A stretch of DNA of 15,612 nucleotides from Pseudomonadota bacterium (GTDB lineage: Bacteria > Desulfobacterota > Desulfovibrionia > Desulfovibrionales > Desulfovibrionaceae): assembly GCA_018822065.1 (NCBI GenBank), contig JAHJKV010000486.1, positions 1 to 15,612 on the forward strand, in the 5' to 3' direction. The position numbers and the translations under genes were made by a program. This document shows, in pieces, positions 7,215-14,350 of this stretch (the stretch's first letter is position 1; every line of letters starts with the position of its first letter). The notes beneath the pieces are model-generated. The model searched no databases. It was not told the origin of the DNA and saw only the letters and a program-made list of their open reading frames with translations.

Positions 7215-8897
7215 TTATTCCTCTCCCTGCTCCGGCAGTTCCATGATCTTGTCCAGGCCCATGGGGCGGGAGAAGTAGAAGCCCTGGCCGTCCTGGCAGT
7301 CGAGAACCTTCAGCATGTCCCAGTGTTCGCTCAGTTCCACGCCCTCGGCCACCACGTTCATGTTCATGTCCCGGGCCAGATTGATCACCGAGCGCACGAT
7401 TTGTTGCTTTTCCTGGCTCTGGTCCATGCCGCTGACAAAGGAGCGGTCCACCTTGAGGCAGTCCACGGGCAGGGTTCTCAGGTAGCTCAGGGAGGAATAG
7501 CCTGTGCCGAAATCGTCCAGGCTGATCTCGATACCCATTTTCTTGAGCTTGCCCAGTCGGGTGTCGGTCAGTTCCGGGTTGGTCATGGCCGCAGTTTCCG
7601 TGATTTCGAGTTTCAGCAGTTCAGGGTCATAGCCAGTGTCGCTCAGGGCCTTCTGAACCTGGTTCACGAAATCGTAGCGGTTGAGCTGCTTGGCTGAGAT
7701 GTTCACCGCCACGGACAGTCCGGCAAAGTCCGGGCGCTTTGTGTGCAACTGCTGCATGTCGCGCATGGCTCGTTTCAAAATCCATTCTCCCAGTGGCACG
7801 ATGAAGTCTGTGGACTCGGCAATGGGCAAAAATTCGTCCGGTCGGATGACGCCCCATTTGGGGTGGTCCCATCGTAGCAGGGCCTCAAACCCGGTAAGCA
7901 CGTGGCTCTCCAGACTGATTATCGGCTGGTAGTGGAGGTAGAATTCGCCGTCGGTCAGGGCGCGTGGCAAGTCCAGTTCGATCTCGGTGGAGCGCAGGGA
8001 TTCCTCCAGCAATCGGGCGTGGAACACCTTGTAGCCGTGGCGTGAGGTCTTGGCCTTGCGCATGGCGATGTTGGCGTTTCGCAGCAGATCTTCCGGGCGA
8101 ACATAGGACACGGGCGAGAGCACGATGCCCATGGAGATGGCAACGGTGACGCGTTGATCGAACAAGATACAGGGCTTTTTGAACGCGTCCTGAATCTCTT
8201 TGACGAAACGGATGACCGCACGCGGGGTGGTGTTGTCTATGATGATGATGAACTCGTCGCCGCCCAGGTGCATGAGGTCGCCCATGGGGGGCAAGTGCTC
8301 GTGCAGTCGCTCTGCGGCCTGGCGGATGAGCAGGTCGCCATAGGAGTGGCCCATGGAGTCGTTGACCCGCTTGAGCTGATCGATGTCTGCGTAGATGACC
8401 CCATAGCCTTGTTCGCCGCTCCTCCGGGAACTTTCAAACAGTCGCTCCAATTGGAGCATGCAGTATTCGCGACCGGGGAGCCCGGTGAGGCTGCCTTCTT
8501 TCAGTTCGCAGCTGGAAATGGTTTCTGACTCGCCAGGACACACCCGGCGACAGGAGGAGCGGATAAGGAGTTCGCCATCCGGACCGGTTATCACCTGGGC
8601 CTGGCGTTCTATCCAGACTGGATGCTTGCCCGGCAGGTTGATCCGCAACAGGGCCGAATGGCAGGCGTTCGGGGTCTTAAGAATGTCCATGTGAATCTGC
8701 CAAGTGGACTGGCAGTCCGGGTGAATCATGTCCTTGAGAAGCCCTGGTTCCTCCATGATTCGCTGGGGTTCATGGCCAAGAATCGTGGTGCAGGAAGGCG
8801 AGGCACAGAGAATGGTGCCAGCTTCATCTCCTACGATTTCAGCATAATAAGATGTGTCCGCCAGGAGGCGGTAGAATTGGGAATCAAGGTCGGGCAT
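7215..8897 (-). CDS. PAS-GGDEF-EAL cyclic-di-GMP signalling protein
   Basis: The protein is 560 residues from the ATG at 8897, chosen because GGAG stands five bases upstream; a GTG at 8936 would add 13 residues. Order: an N-terminal PAS sensor (about 5-115, with ILGHEP and IHPDC), a linker ending LTGLPGR, GGDEF domain (about 137-297) and EAL domain (about 305-555). The cyclase signature GGDEF (212-216) and YADIDQLKRVNDSMGH are intact. The inhibitory RxxD site is PxxD. The phosphodiesterase side keeps EALLR (338-342), VNISAKQL, LEITETA, DDFGTGYSSL (461-470), LKVDRSF, AEGVE and QGFYFSRP. Both activities are therefore plausible. No membrane segments are seen, so it is cytosolic, sensing an internal signal through PAS. 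It lies 93 bases after the exonuclease gene. Confidence 0.93.
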   Translation of the reverse strand: MPDLDSQFYRLLADTSYYAEIVGDEAGTILCASPSCTTILGHEPQRIMEEPGLLKDMIHPDCQSTWQIHMDILKTPNACHSALLRINLPGKHPVWIERQAQVITGPDGELLIRSSCRRVCPGESETISSCELKEGSLTGLPGREYCMLQLERLFESSRRSGEQGYGVIYADIDQLKRVNDSMGHSYGDLLIRQAAERLHEHLPPMGDLMHLGGDEFIIIIDNTTPRAVIRFVKEIQDAFKKPCILFDQRVTVAISMGIVLSPVSYVRPEDLLRNANIAMRKAKTSRHGYKVFHARLLEESLRSTEIELDLPRALTDGEFYLHYQPIISLESHVLTGFEALLRWDHPKWGVIRPDEFLPIAESTDFIVPLGEWILKRAMRDMQQLHTKRPDFAGLSVAVNISAKQLNRYDFVNQVQKALSDTGYDPELLKLEITETAAMTNPELTDTRLGKLKKMGIEISLDDFGTGYSSLSYLRTLPVDCLKVDRSFVSGMDQSQEKQQIVRSVINLARDMNMNVVAEGVELSEHWDMLKVLDCQDGQGFYFSRPMGLDKIMELPEQGEE

Positions 8898-8990
8898 GTA
8901 TGCTCCGAATGCGGGGTGGCTGGCAACCGAGGACACCTCTACGTAAAAAAAAGCAGGGGTGCAAGTCTGTGTTTGGCAAGCGGCAGCGGC

Positions 8991-9629
8991 TCAGGATTGG
9001 CTGGGTAGGACACCAAGCCGGACAAAGGCAAGATGGAGTTCGCGGCTGACCCATGCGTCGGTGGCGGCATAGGCCACCTGCTTGGGCGAGAGCTGGTCCT
9101 TGGCCCAGTTGGAGCACTGGGCGGACTTGGAAATGCGGAAGCCGAGCAGGTTGGCGGCGAGGTTGCGCAGGCCGTGGGTCTGCATCTTCAGTTCCATGGA
9201 CACCTGTCCCAGGTCCACGAAACCGCCTGCCTTGAACTTGTGAATCTTTTTAAGCCCCAGGATGTCGTCGCGAACAGACACGCCGCTCTTGATCACCGAG
9301 CGGCGTGAGAGCAGATCGGCCAGGCCGTTGTCGAGGTTCAGGAGCTTGAGCTGGAAAAGGAAGACTTCGGTGCTGGTGGCAAGTTGCAGCAGGGTGGGCG
9401 GACCGGGTAGCTGACCCTTCTTGAACACGGGCCTGGTTTCGGTGTCAAAGCCGAGAATCTTTTCTCCCCCGATGCGTCCAAGAGCCCAATTGAGCCTTTT
9501 TTCCGAGCGCACCACATGAATCTCGCCCTTCCACTGTCGGAGGGGCAGTTCATTGATTTCCATATTTGGCCAAGCCCGAAGTACGTCTTCGGGCAGCTCA
9601 ACATTGTTTATGCTTGGTCCTTTTCCCAC
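8991..9629 (-). CDS. DEDDy 3'-5' exonuclease (RNase D / DnaQ-like fold)
   Basis: From the GTG at 9629 the protein is 212 residues, a single 3'-5' exonuclease domain. The DEDDy residues are D62 and E64 (GFDTETRP), D121/D122 (GVSVRDDILGLK) and Y187 with D191 (YAATDAWVSRELH). It lacks HRDC domains, so it is not a full RNase D, and resembles stand-alone exonuclease proteins of the Werner/RNase D type that act on RNA or DNA 3' ends. The start is uncertain: the GTG has AAAGGA upstream at suitable distance, the ATG at 9563 (MEINELP) has none, and the longest frame (to 9737) overlaps proS and is not protein-like. It follows proS by 65 bases and is probably co-transcribed with it. Confidence 0.87.
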   Translation of the reverse strand: MGKGPSINNVELPEDVLRAWPNMEINELPLRQWKGEIHVVRSEKRLNWALGRIGGEKILGFDTETRPVFKKGQLPGPPTLLQLATSTEVFLFQLKLLNLDNGLADLLSRRSVIKSGVSVRDDILGLKKIHKFKAGGFVDLGQVSMELKMQTHGLRNLAANLLGFRISKSAQCSNWAKDQLSPKQVAYAATDAWVSRELHLAFVRLGVLPSQS

Positions 9630-9694
9630 AGTGTCCTTTAATGGCGTCCGCGTGTTATGTAGCTGGTCATGAGGCCGGGGGCAAGTCTGGTGTC

Positions 9695-11437
9695 TTAGAG
9701 TGCGAGACCCCAGGCCTGCCAGATGGAGGCCCGCCACATCTTGAATGCCCCAAGGAAGCCGTCAAGCGGTAGTTCGATGCGTTCGCCGGTCTTGCGGTCC
9801 TTGGCTTCGATGATGCCGTTTTTGAGCCCTTTGCCGCCGAGCACGAGTTGCATGGGATAGCCGGACAGGTCCGCATCCGCGAACTTGACACCGGGGCGTT
9901 CATTGCGGTCGTCGTAGAGAATATCGATGCCCTCAGCCAGGAGTTCGGCGTAGAGTTCCTCTGCCTTGTCCGTGACCGCCTGGTCCTTGCCGCCAAGGGA
10001 GATGAGGCAGGCCTCGAAGGGGGCAATGGAGGGTGGGAAAACGGCACCATGCTCATCATTGTTCTGCTCGATGGCGCTAGCAACGATGCGGCTGACGCCG
10101 ATACCGTAACAGCCCATGACCATGAACTTGTCCTTGCCGTTTTCATCAAGGAAAGTGGCGTTCATGGCCTTGGAATATTTGGTGCCGAGCTTGAAGACAT
10201 GGCCCACTTCGATGCCTTTGGTGAAGCTGATGGCCTTGCCGCATTCGGGGCAGGGGTCGCTTTCGGTGATCACTCTCAGGTCGGCAAAGGCCTCCACCTG
10301 GACGTCGCGGCCCAGGTGCACGTTTTTCAGGTGGGCGTCGCCCTTGTTGGCTCCCACGACCCAGCCCTGGTCGCGCTGCAGTTCCAGGTCCGCAAAGATG
10401 CGCTTCACCTTGAGCTCCACGGGACCGGCAAAGCCCACCGGGGCGCTGGACCACTCCTTGACCTGCTCGGGGCTGGCCATCTCGATATCGTTGCCGCCAA
10501 TGATGTTCCGGAGTTTCACGTCGTTCAGTTCGCGGTCGCCGCGCACCAGTGCGGCCACGGGTTCGCCGTCCACGCTGAAGAGCAGGGTCTTGGCGATGGC
10601 CGAAGACTCCACTTTGAGGAAGGCGCAGACTTCGTCCACGGTGTGCGCGCCTGGGGTGGCGACCTCTTCGGGGGCGGCCACGCTGGTCTGGGCCGGGCAC
10701 TGGCCCCCTGAACCGGCCACCTTGGCTTTTTCCAGGTTGGCCGCAAAGCCGCAGCCCGCGTCCTGGCACACGGCGATGGTGTCCTCGCCCGTGTCGGCCA
10801 GGACCATGAATTCGTGGGAGAAGTCGCCGCCGATGGCCCCGGAGTCCGCCTGCACAGCCCGGAACACCAGGCCGATGCGTTTGAAGGCATTGGAATAGGC
10901 CTCATACATCCCGGTATAGCTCTTCTCAGCCCCGGCCTCGTCCGCATCAAAGGAGTAGGCATCCTTCATGATGAACTCGCGGCCGCGCATGAGCCCGAAG
11001 CGGGGGCGCACCTCGTCGCGGAATTTGGTCTGAATCTGGTAGAGATTGATGGGCAACTGTTTGTAGGAGCGCACCTCGCCGCGTACGAGGTCGGTGATGA
11101 CCTCCTCGTGGGTGGGGCCGAGGCAGTATTCCCGGCCATGCCGGTCCTTCATGCGCAGCAGTTCCTTGCCGTAATAGCCCCAGCGTCCGGTCTCTTCCCA
11201 GAGGTCGGCGGGCTGGACCATGGGCATGCTGATCTCGATGGCCCCGGCGCGGTTCATCTCCTCGCGCACGATCTGGCCGACTTTCTCGATGGCCCGCAGA
11301 CCGTTGGGCAGGTACACGTAAATGCCGCTGGTCAGCTTGCGGATCATGCCCGCACGCATCAGCAGGCGGTGGGACACCACCTCGGCGTCTGCCGGGTCTT
11401 CCTTGAGGGTGGGAATGTAGTAGCGGGAAAGGCGCAT
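9695..11437 (-). CDS. proS: Prolyl-tRNA synthetase, bacterial type with editing insertion
   Basis: The 580-residue length fits bacterial class II ProRS, which charges tRNA-Pro with proline and edits mischarged alanine. The N-terminal catalytic core starts MRLSRYYIPTLKEDPADAE. Motif 2 is FRDEVRPRFGLMRGREF (139-155) and motif 3 is GIGVSR (445-450). An INS editing domain sits between motifs 2 and 3 (about 240-390), with the conserved lysine in IAKTLLF (K283). The C-terminal anticodon-binding domain runs from about 470 to 575. Two small CxxxxC/CxxC pairs are present near 224-229 and 396-399. The ATG directly abuts the ispG stop (TAAATG), implying coupled translation; GGAG lies within the ispG end. 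Confidence 0.97.
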   Translation of the reverse strand: MRLSRYYIPTLKEDPADAEVVSHRLLMRAGMIRKLTSGIYVYLPNGLRAIEKVGQIVREEMNRAGAIEISMPMVQPADLWEETGRWGYYGKELLRMKDRHGREYCLGPTHEEVITDLVRGEVRSYKQLPINLYQIQTKFRDEVRPRFGLMRGREFIMKDAYSFDADEAGAEKSYTGMYEAYSNAFKRIGLVFRAVQADSGAIGGDFSHEFMVLADTGEDTIAVCQDAGCGFAANLEKAKVAGSGGQCPAQTSVAAPEEVATPGAHTVDEVCAFLKVESSAIAKTLLFSVDGEPVAALVRGDRELNDVKLRNIIGGNDIEMASPEQVKEWSSAPVGFAGPVELKVKRIFADLELQRDQGWVVGANKGDAHLKNVHLGRDVQVEAFADLRVITESDPCPECGKAISFTKGIEVGHVFKLGTKYSKAMNATFLDENGKDKFMVMGCYGIGVSRIVASAIEQNNDEHGAVFPPSIAPFEACLISLGGKDQAVTDKAEELYAELLAEGIDILYDDRNERPGVKFADADLSGYPMQLVLGGKGLKNGIIEAKDRKTGERIELPLDGFLGAFKMWRASIWQAWGLAL

Positions 11438-12514
11438 TTATTTTTTTCTCCGTTCTTCCAGGAAATTATCAAGTTCTAGCATGAATTCGGGAACCAGGTT
11501 TTCGGCTCCGCGCACTTTGCGCACCACCTCGCCCTTGCGGAAAATGATGCCCAGGTCGCGACCGCCAGCGATGCCGATGTCCGCCTCTCTCGCCTCGCCC
11601 GGACCATTGACCACGCAGCCCATGACCGCACAGGTAAACACCTCTTCCACGCCTGTGAGCTTTTCTTCCACCTTGGTGGCCAGGTCGATGAGGTCGATCT
11701 CTGTTCTGCCGCAGGTGGGGCAGGAAATGATGTCCGGGCCGCGCTCGCGCAGGCCCAAGGCCCGCAAAATCTCCCAGGCCACGCCGATTTCGGCCACGGG
11801 GTCGTGGGTCAGGGAGACCCGCAGGGTGTCGCCCAGGCCCTCCCAGAGCAGGATGCCCAGGCCCACCGCACTCTTCACTGTGCCGCGCAGAAGCGCCCCG
11901 GCTTCGGTGATGCCGATGTGCAGCGGATAGTCCACCTTTTCGGCCAGCAAGCGATAGGCCGCGATGGTATTCATCACCTGGCTCGACTTGAGCGAAATCT
12001 TGATGCGATGGAAGCCACGCTTCTCCAGCAGGGCCACATGGCCCAGAGCGGATTCGACCATGGCCTCGGGCGTGGGGCCGCCGAACCGGTCCAGCAGGTC
12101 TTTCTCCAGGCTGCCAGCGTTCACGCCGATGCGGATGGGCACGCCGCGTTCCTCCGCTGCCGCCACCACGCTGTCCACCTTGGCCGCGCCCCCGATGTTG
12201 CCGGGGTTGATGCGCAGGGCATCCACGCCAGCCTCAAGGGCCATGAGCGCCAGCCGGTGGTCGAAATGGATGTCCGCCACAAGGGGAATGGGCGTGTTGC
12301 GTTTGATGGCCGTCAGGGCATTGGCCGCCACCTCGTCCGGCACGGCCACACGCACGATCTCACACCCAGCGGCGGCCAACTGGGAAATCTGGGTCAGGGT
12401 GGCGTTCACGTCGCGGGTGTCAGCATTGCACATGGACTGGACTCGGATGGGATTTCCGCCGCCCACGCCAACAGAACCGATCATGACGACATTGGTGCGT
12501 TTACGCTGAATCAT
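11438..12514 (-). CDS. ispG: 4-hydroxy-3-methylbut-2-en-1-yl diphosphate synthase
   Basis: IspG (GcpE) reduces 2-C-methyl-D-erythritol 2,4-cyclodiphosphate to HMBPP using a [4Fe-4S] cluster, the penultimate MEP-pathway step. The protein has 358 residues. The N-terminal TIM barrel is marked by GNPIRVQSMCNADTRD, VADIHFDHRLA, LRINPGNIG, IRIGVNAGSL and KISLKSS. The C-terminal cluster domain has CPTCGR (C265, C268) and GCVVNGPGEA (C300, E307), giving three cysteines and one glutamate as ligands, as in the known enzyme. The ATG at 12514 fits the family N-terminus, but no clear ribosome-binding site precedes it. It is the second gene of the minus-strand run, 130 bases after the unknown helical protein and abutting proS. 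Confidence 0.97.
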   Translation of the reverse strand: MIQRKRTNVVMIGSVGVGGGNPIRVQSMCNADTRDVNATLTQISQLAAAGCEIVRVAVPDEVAANALTAIKRNTPIPLVADIHFDHRLALMALEAGVDALRINPGNIGGAAKVDSVVAAAEERGVPIRIGVNAGSLEKDLLDRFGGPTPEAMVESALGHVALLEKRGFHRIKISLKSSQVMNTIAAYRLLAEKVDYPLHIGITEAGALLRGTVKSAVGLGILLWEGLGDTLRVSLTHDPVAEIGVAWEILRALGLRERGPDIISCPTCGRTEIDLIDLATKVEEKLTGVEEVFTCAVMGCVVNGPGEAREADIGIAGGRDLGIIFRKGEVVRKVRGAENLVPEFMLELDNFLEERRKK

Positions 12515-12545
12515 ATCGGTGCGGACCGTACTGTATTTCCCCCCA

Positions 12546-12623
12546 GGCTGTCCAGAGCGGCCTGGAAGCTGGAGCTGGTTGTTGCGTTTCTGTGGGAAGG
12601 CAATACTGGACAGCTCGGCTGTC
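12546..12623 (-). promoter_or_regulatory. Competing hairpins in the ispG leader (attenuator-like)
   Basis: Read on the minus strand, GACAGC (12623-12618) pairs with GCTGTC (12614-12609) around a 3-base loop. The same middle segment, GCTGTCCAG (12614-12606), pairs perfectly over 9 bases with CTGGACAGC (12555-12547) around a 50-base loop. The two structures exclude each other. The ispG ATG is 32 bases further on. The arrangement resembles an attenuator or a translation-control leader, but no T-run terminator or known riboswitch class is seen. Confidence 0.3.
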
Positions 12624-12644
12624 GACGTGAGCTTCGGGTCGGCG

Positions 12645-13385
12645 CTACGGCATGAACGAGCGGGCCACGCGCCATATGTCGTCGTAAGAGTATTTCTTGC
12701 GGATGGAGAGGGCCATTTCCAGGGACATGTCCATCTTCAGGCGGATGAGGCGCAGGGTTTCGTCGCGGATACTCTCCAGGTGGTAGGCCAGGAAATCGGC
12801 CTCGAACCCGTCGATGCACAGGGCCAAGCCCTCGGTGAAGTAGGGCGAGCCTGCGAATTTTAGGAAGGGGGCCAGCTCGGTCTTACCCTTGTGCCGGGCG
12901 TGGATGACGTAGAACATGAGTTTCACCAGCAGGCGGTCCGGGGTCATCTTGTGGTCCACATCCAGCAGGATGGCCTTGTCCGTTGAAGGGTCAGCCAGGG
13001 CGTCGCCCATGGCCCGGGCCATCTCAAATGCCTGCTTTTCCTCCATAGGAGGTTCGGCGTACTTGGAGTTCATGCGCACCAGGGTGACGCGGGGATTTTC
13101 GCTCGAGGCAATGGCAAACAGGGCCAGACGCATGATCTCGATTTTCTGCTGGTAGGCATGGAGCAGTTCGTCGCGGCGGACTTCTGCCAGTCGACGGACC
13201 ACAGATATCTCCAGACCTGAGAAAACCACTTCCAGAAGATGACGGATGAACGGCTCCTCGGTGCCAGTGGCCTCTTCGGCCAGCACGCCCTTGCCCTTCT
13301 TGGCGTCGGTCAGCTTCTTCAGCGAGAGCCAGTAGGCAGCCAGTGCATCAAAGGGCATTTCAAGAATATCGAGGGAATGGGTCAT
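12645..13385 (-). CDS. Uncharacterised helical cytosolic protein upstream of ispG
   Basis: I do not recognise this 246-residue protein. It appears almost wholly alpha-helical, charged and soluble, without signal peptide, membrane span or cysteine cluster. Visible stretches: MTHSLDILEMPFDALAAYWL at the N-terminus; a Lys/Gly/Glu linker near 29-45; long amphipathic helices from about 45 to 105 (VVRRLAEVRRDELL, QQKIEIMRLALFAI); DKAILLDVDHKMTPDRLLVKL in the middle; and a basic C-terminal helix pair with IRLKMDMSLEMALSIRKKYSYDDIWRVARSF. The ATG at 13385 is supported by AAGGA seven bases upstream; the longer frame to 13481 starts with proline-rich, non-protein-like sequence. Codon use matches its neighbours. 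It is divergent from lgt and probably first in the minus-strand run leading to ispG-proS. Confidence 0.82.
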   Translation of the reverse strand: MTHSLDILEMPFDALAAYWLSLKKLTDAKKGKGVLAEEATGTEEPFIRHLLEVVFSGLEISVVRRLAEVRRDELLHAYQQKIEIMRLALFAIASSENPRVTLVRMNSKYAEPPMEEKQAFEMARAMGDALADPSTDKAILLDVDHKMTPDRLLVKLMFYVIHARHKGKTELAPFLKFAGSPYFTEGLALCIDGFEADFLAYHLESIRDETLRLIRLKMDMSLEMALSIRKKYSYDDIWRVARSFMP

Positions 13386-13472
13386 CTTCGTGTCCTTGTG
13401 CCGCGGCCCTTGACGTGGCATCGGTTTCGGATGAGGTTGTGGATATCCGGTCGCCCCGTGTTCCGCACTGCC

Positions 13473-13500
13473 AGTGTACATGAATTGCGCAAGGAATCAA
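13473..13500 (-). promoter_or_regulatory. Candidate sigma-70 promoter for the 12645-13385 gene
   Basis: On the minus strand TTGATT (13500-13495) and TACACT (13478-13473) are separated by 16 bases, within the 137-base divergent spacer shared with lgt. Transcription would start near 13466, about 80 bases before the ATG. The match is reasonable but based on consensus only. Confidence 0.35.
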
Positions 13501-13522
13501 AGGTGGTTGGGGAAGGAAGCTA

Positions 13523-14344
13523 ATGATCATCCTGCCTGAAATAGATCCCGTGGCCATTGCCCTTGGCCCCTTTTCCCTCGGCTCCCTTTCACTCGGCCCC
13601 CTGGAAGTGCGCTGGTACGGCTTGGCCTATGCCGTGGGGTTCATCCTGGCCTGGTGGCTGGGACGGGTGATCGCCCGGCGGGAACACTCTCCCCTGACCC
13701 CCGAGGACATGGATGACCTGATCACCTGGCTTATCTTGGGCCTGATCCTGGGCGGCAGGCTCGGCTACGCCTTGTTTTACAATGCGGAGCACTATCTGGC
13801 CCATCCCTTCGATATCATCAAGACGTGGCAGGGCGGCATGAGTTTTCACGGCGGTCTGCTGGGCGTGCTTGGTGCGGGCTGGCTCTATGGCCGCAAGAAG
13901 GGCATCGCCTTTTTGGACATCGGCGATATCCTGGCCCCCCTGGCCTCGCCCGGGCTGTTCTTTGGCAGGCTCGGCAACTTCGTCAACGGCGAGCTCTGGG
14001 GTCGCCCCACGGACGGGCCTTACGGTGTGCTCTTCCCCCAGGCCGCAGCGGGCGGCGTTCCCCGCCATGCCTCCCAACTCTACGAGGCGACCCTGGAAGG
14101 GCTCGTGCTCTTTGTCCTGGTCTGGATGTATGCCCGCACTCCGAGGGCCACGGGCCGTGTGGGAGGGCTCTTCCTAACGGGGTATGGGGCCTTTCGTTTT
14201 CTGGTGGAGTTTGCCCGTCAGCCAGACACCCAGTTGGGGTTCATCGCCTTGGACTGGATGACCATGGGGCAGTTGCTCTGCGTGCCCATGGTGATCTTCG
14301 GGCTGTGGTTATTGCTGCGCCCGGTGGCCCCAGATCGGCCCTAG
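13523..14344 (+). CDS. lgt: Phosphatidylglycerol--prolipoprotein diacylglyceryl transferase
   Basis: Lgt moves diacylglycerol from phosphatidylglycerol onto the lipobox cysteine of prolipoproteins, the first step of lipoprotein maturation in the inner membrane. The protein has 273 residues and about seven membrane segments. Characteristic parts are LEVRWYGLAYAVGF, GGRLGYALFYN, GGMSFHGGLLG (H109), the signature GLFFGRLGNFVNGELWGR (144-161; R149), HASQLYEATLEG and FRFLVEFARQPD. The N-terminus IALGPFSLGSLSLGPLEVRWYG holds about ten residues more than the common IDPV-GP-x-RWYG form and looks like a small internal repeat. GGGGAAGGAAG precedes the ATG. It converges on the cyclotransferase gene with 6 bases between stops. 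Confidence 0.96.
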   Translation: MIILPEIDPVAIALGPFSLGSLSLGPLEVRWYGLAYAVGFILAWWLGRVIARREHSPLTPEDMDDLITWLILGLILGGRLGYALFYNAEHYLAHPFDIIKTWQGGMSFHGGLLGVLGAGWLYGRKKGIAFLDIGDILAPLASPGLFFGRLGNFVNGELWGRPTDGPYGVLFPQAAAGGVPRHASQLYEATLEGLVLFVLVWMYARTPRATGRVGGLFLTGYGAFRFLVEFARQPDTQLGFIALDWMTMGQLLCVPMVIFGLWLLLRPVAPDRP

Positions 14345-14350
14345 AGGTGA

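Noticed and set aside
8945..8975. A run of eight T on the minus strand between the exonuclease and GGDEF-EAL genes, suggesting a terminator
   Set aside because: Only a three-pair stem (GCA/TGC) can be drawn before it, too weak for a terminator call.
8950..9690. CAGACTTGC found shortly after the stop codons of both proS and the exonuclease (minus strand)
   Set aside because: Nine bases shared twice in the window, with no symmetry or further copies; chance is the simplest explanation.
9848..12655. Long plus-strand open frames opposite proS and ispG (up to 287 codons)
   Set aside because: The opposite strand holds unmistakable ProRS and IspG motifs; the plus-strand translations are Gly/His/Ala-rich without family character.
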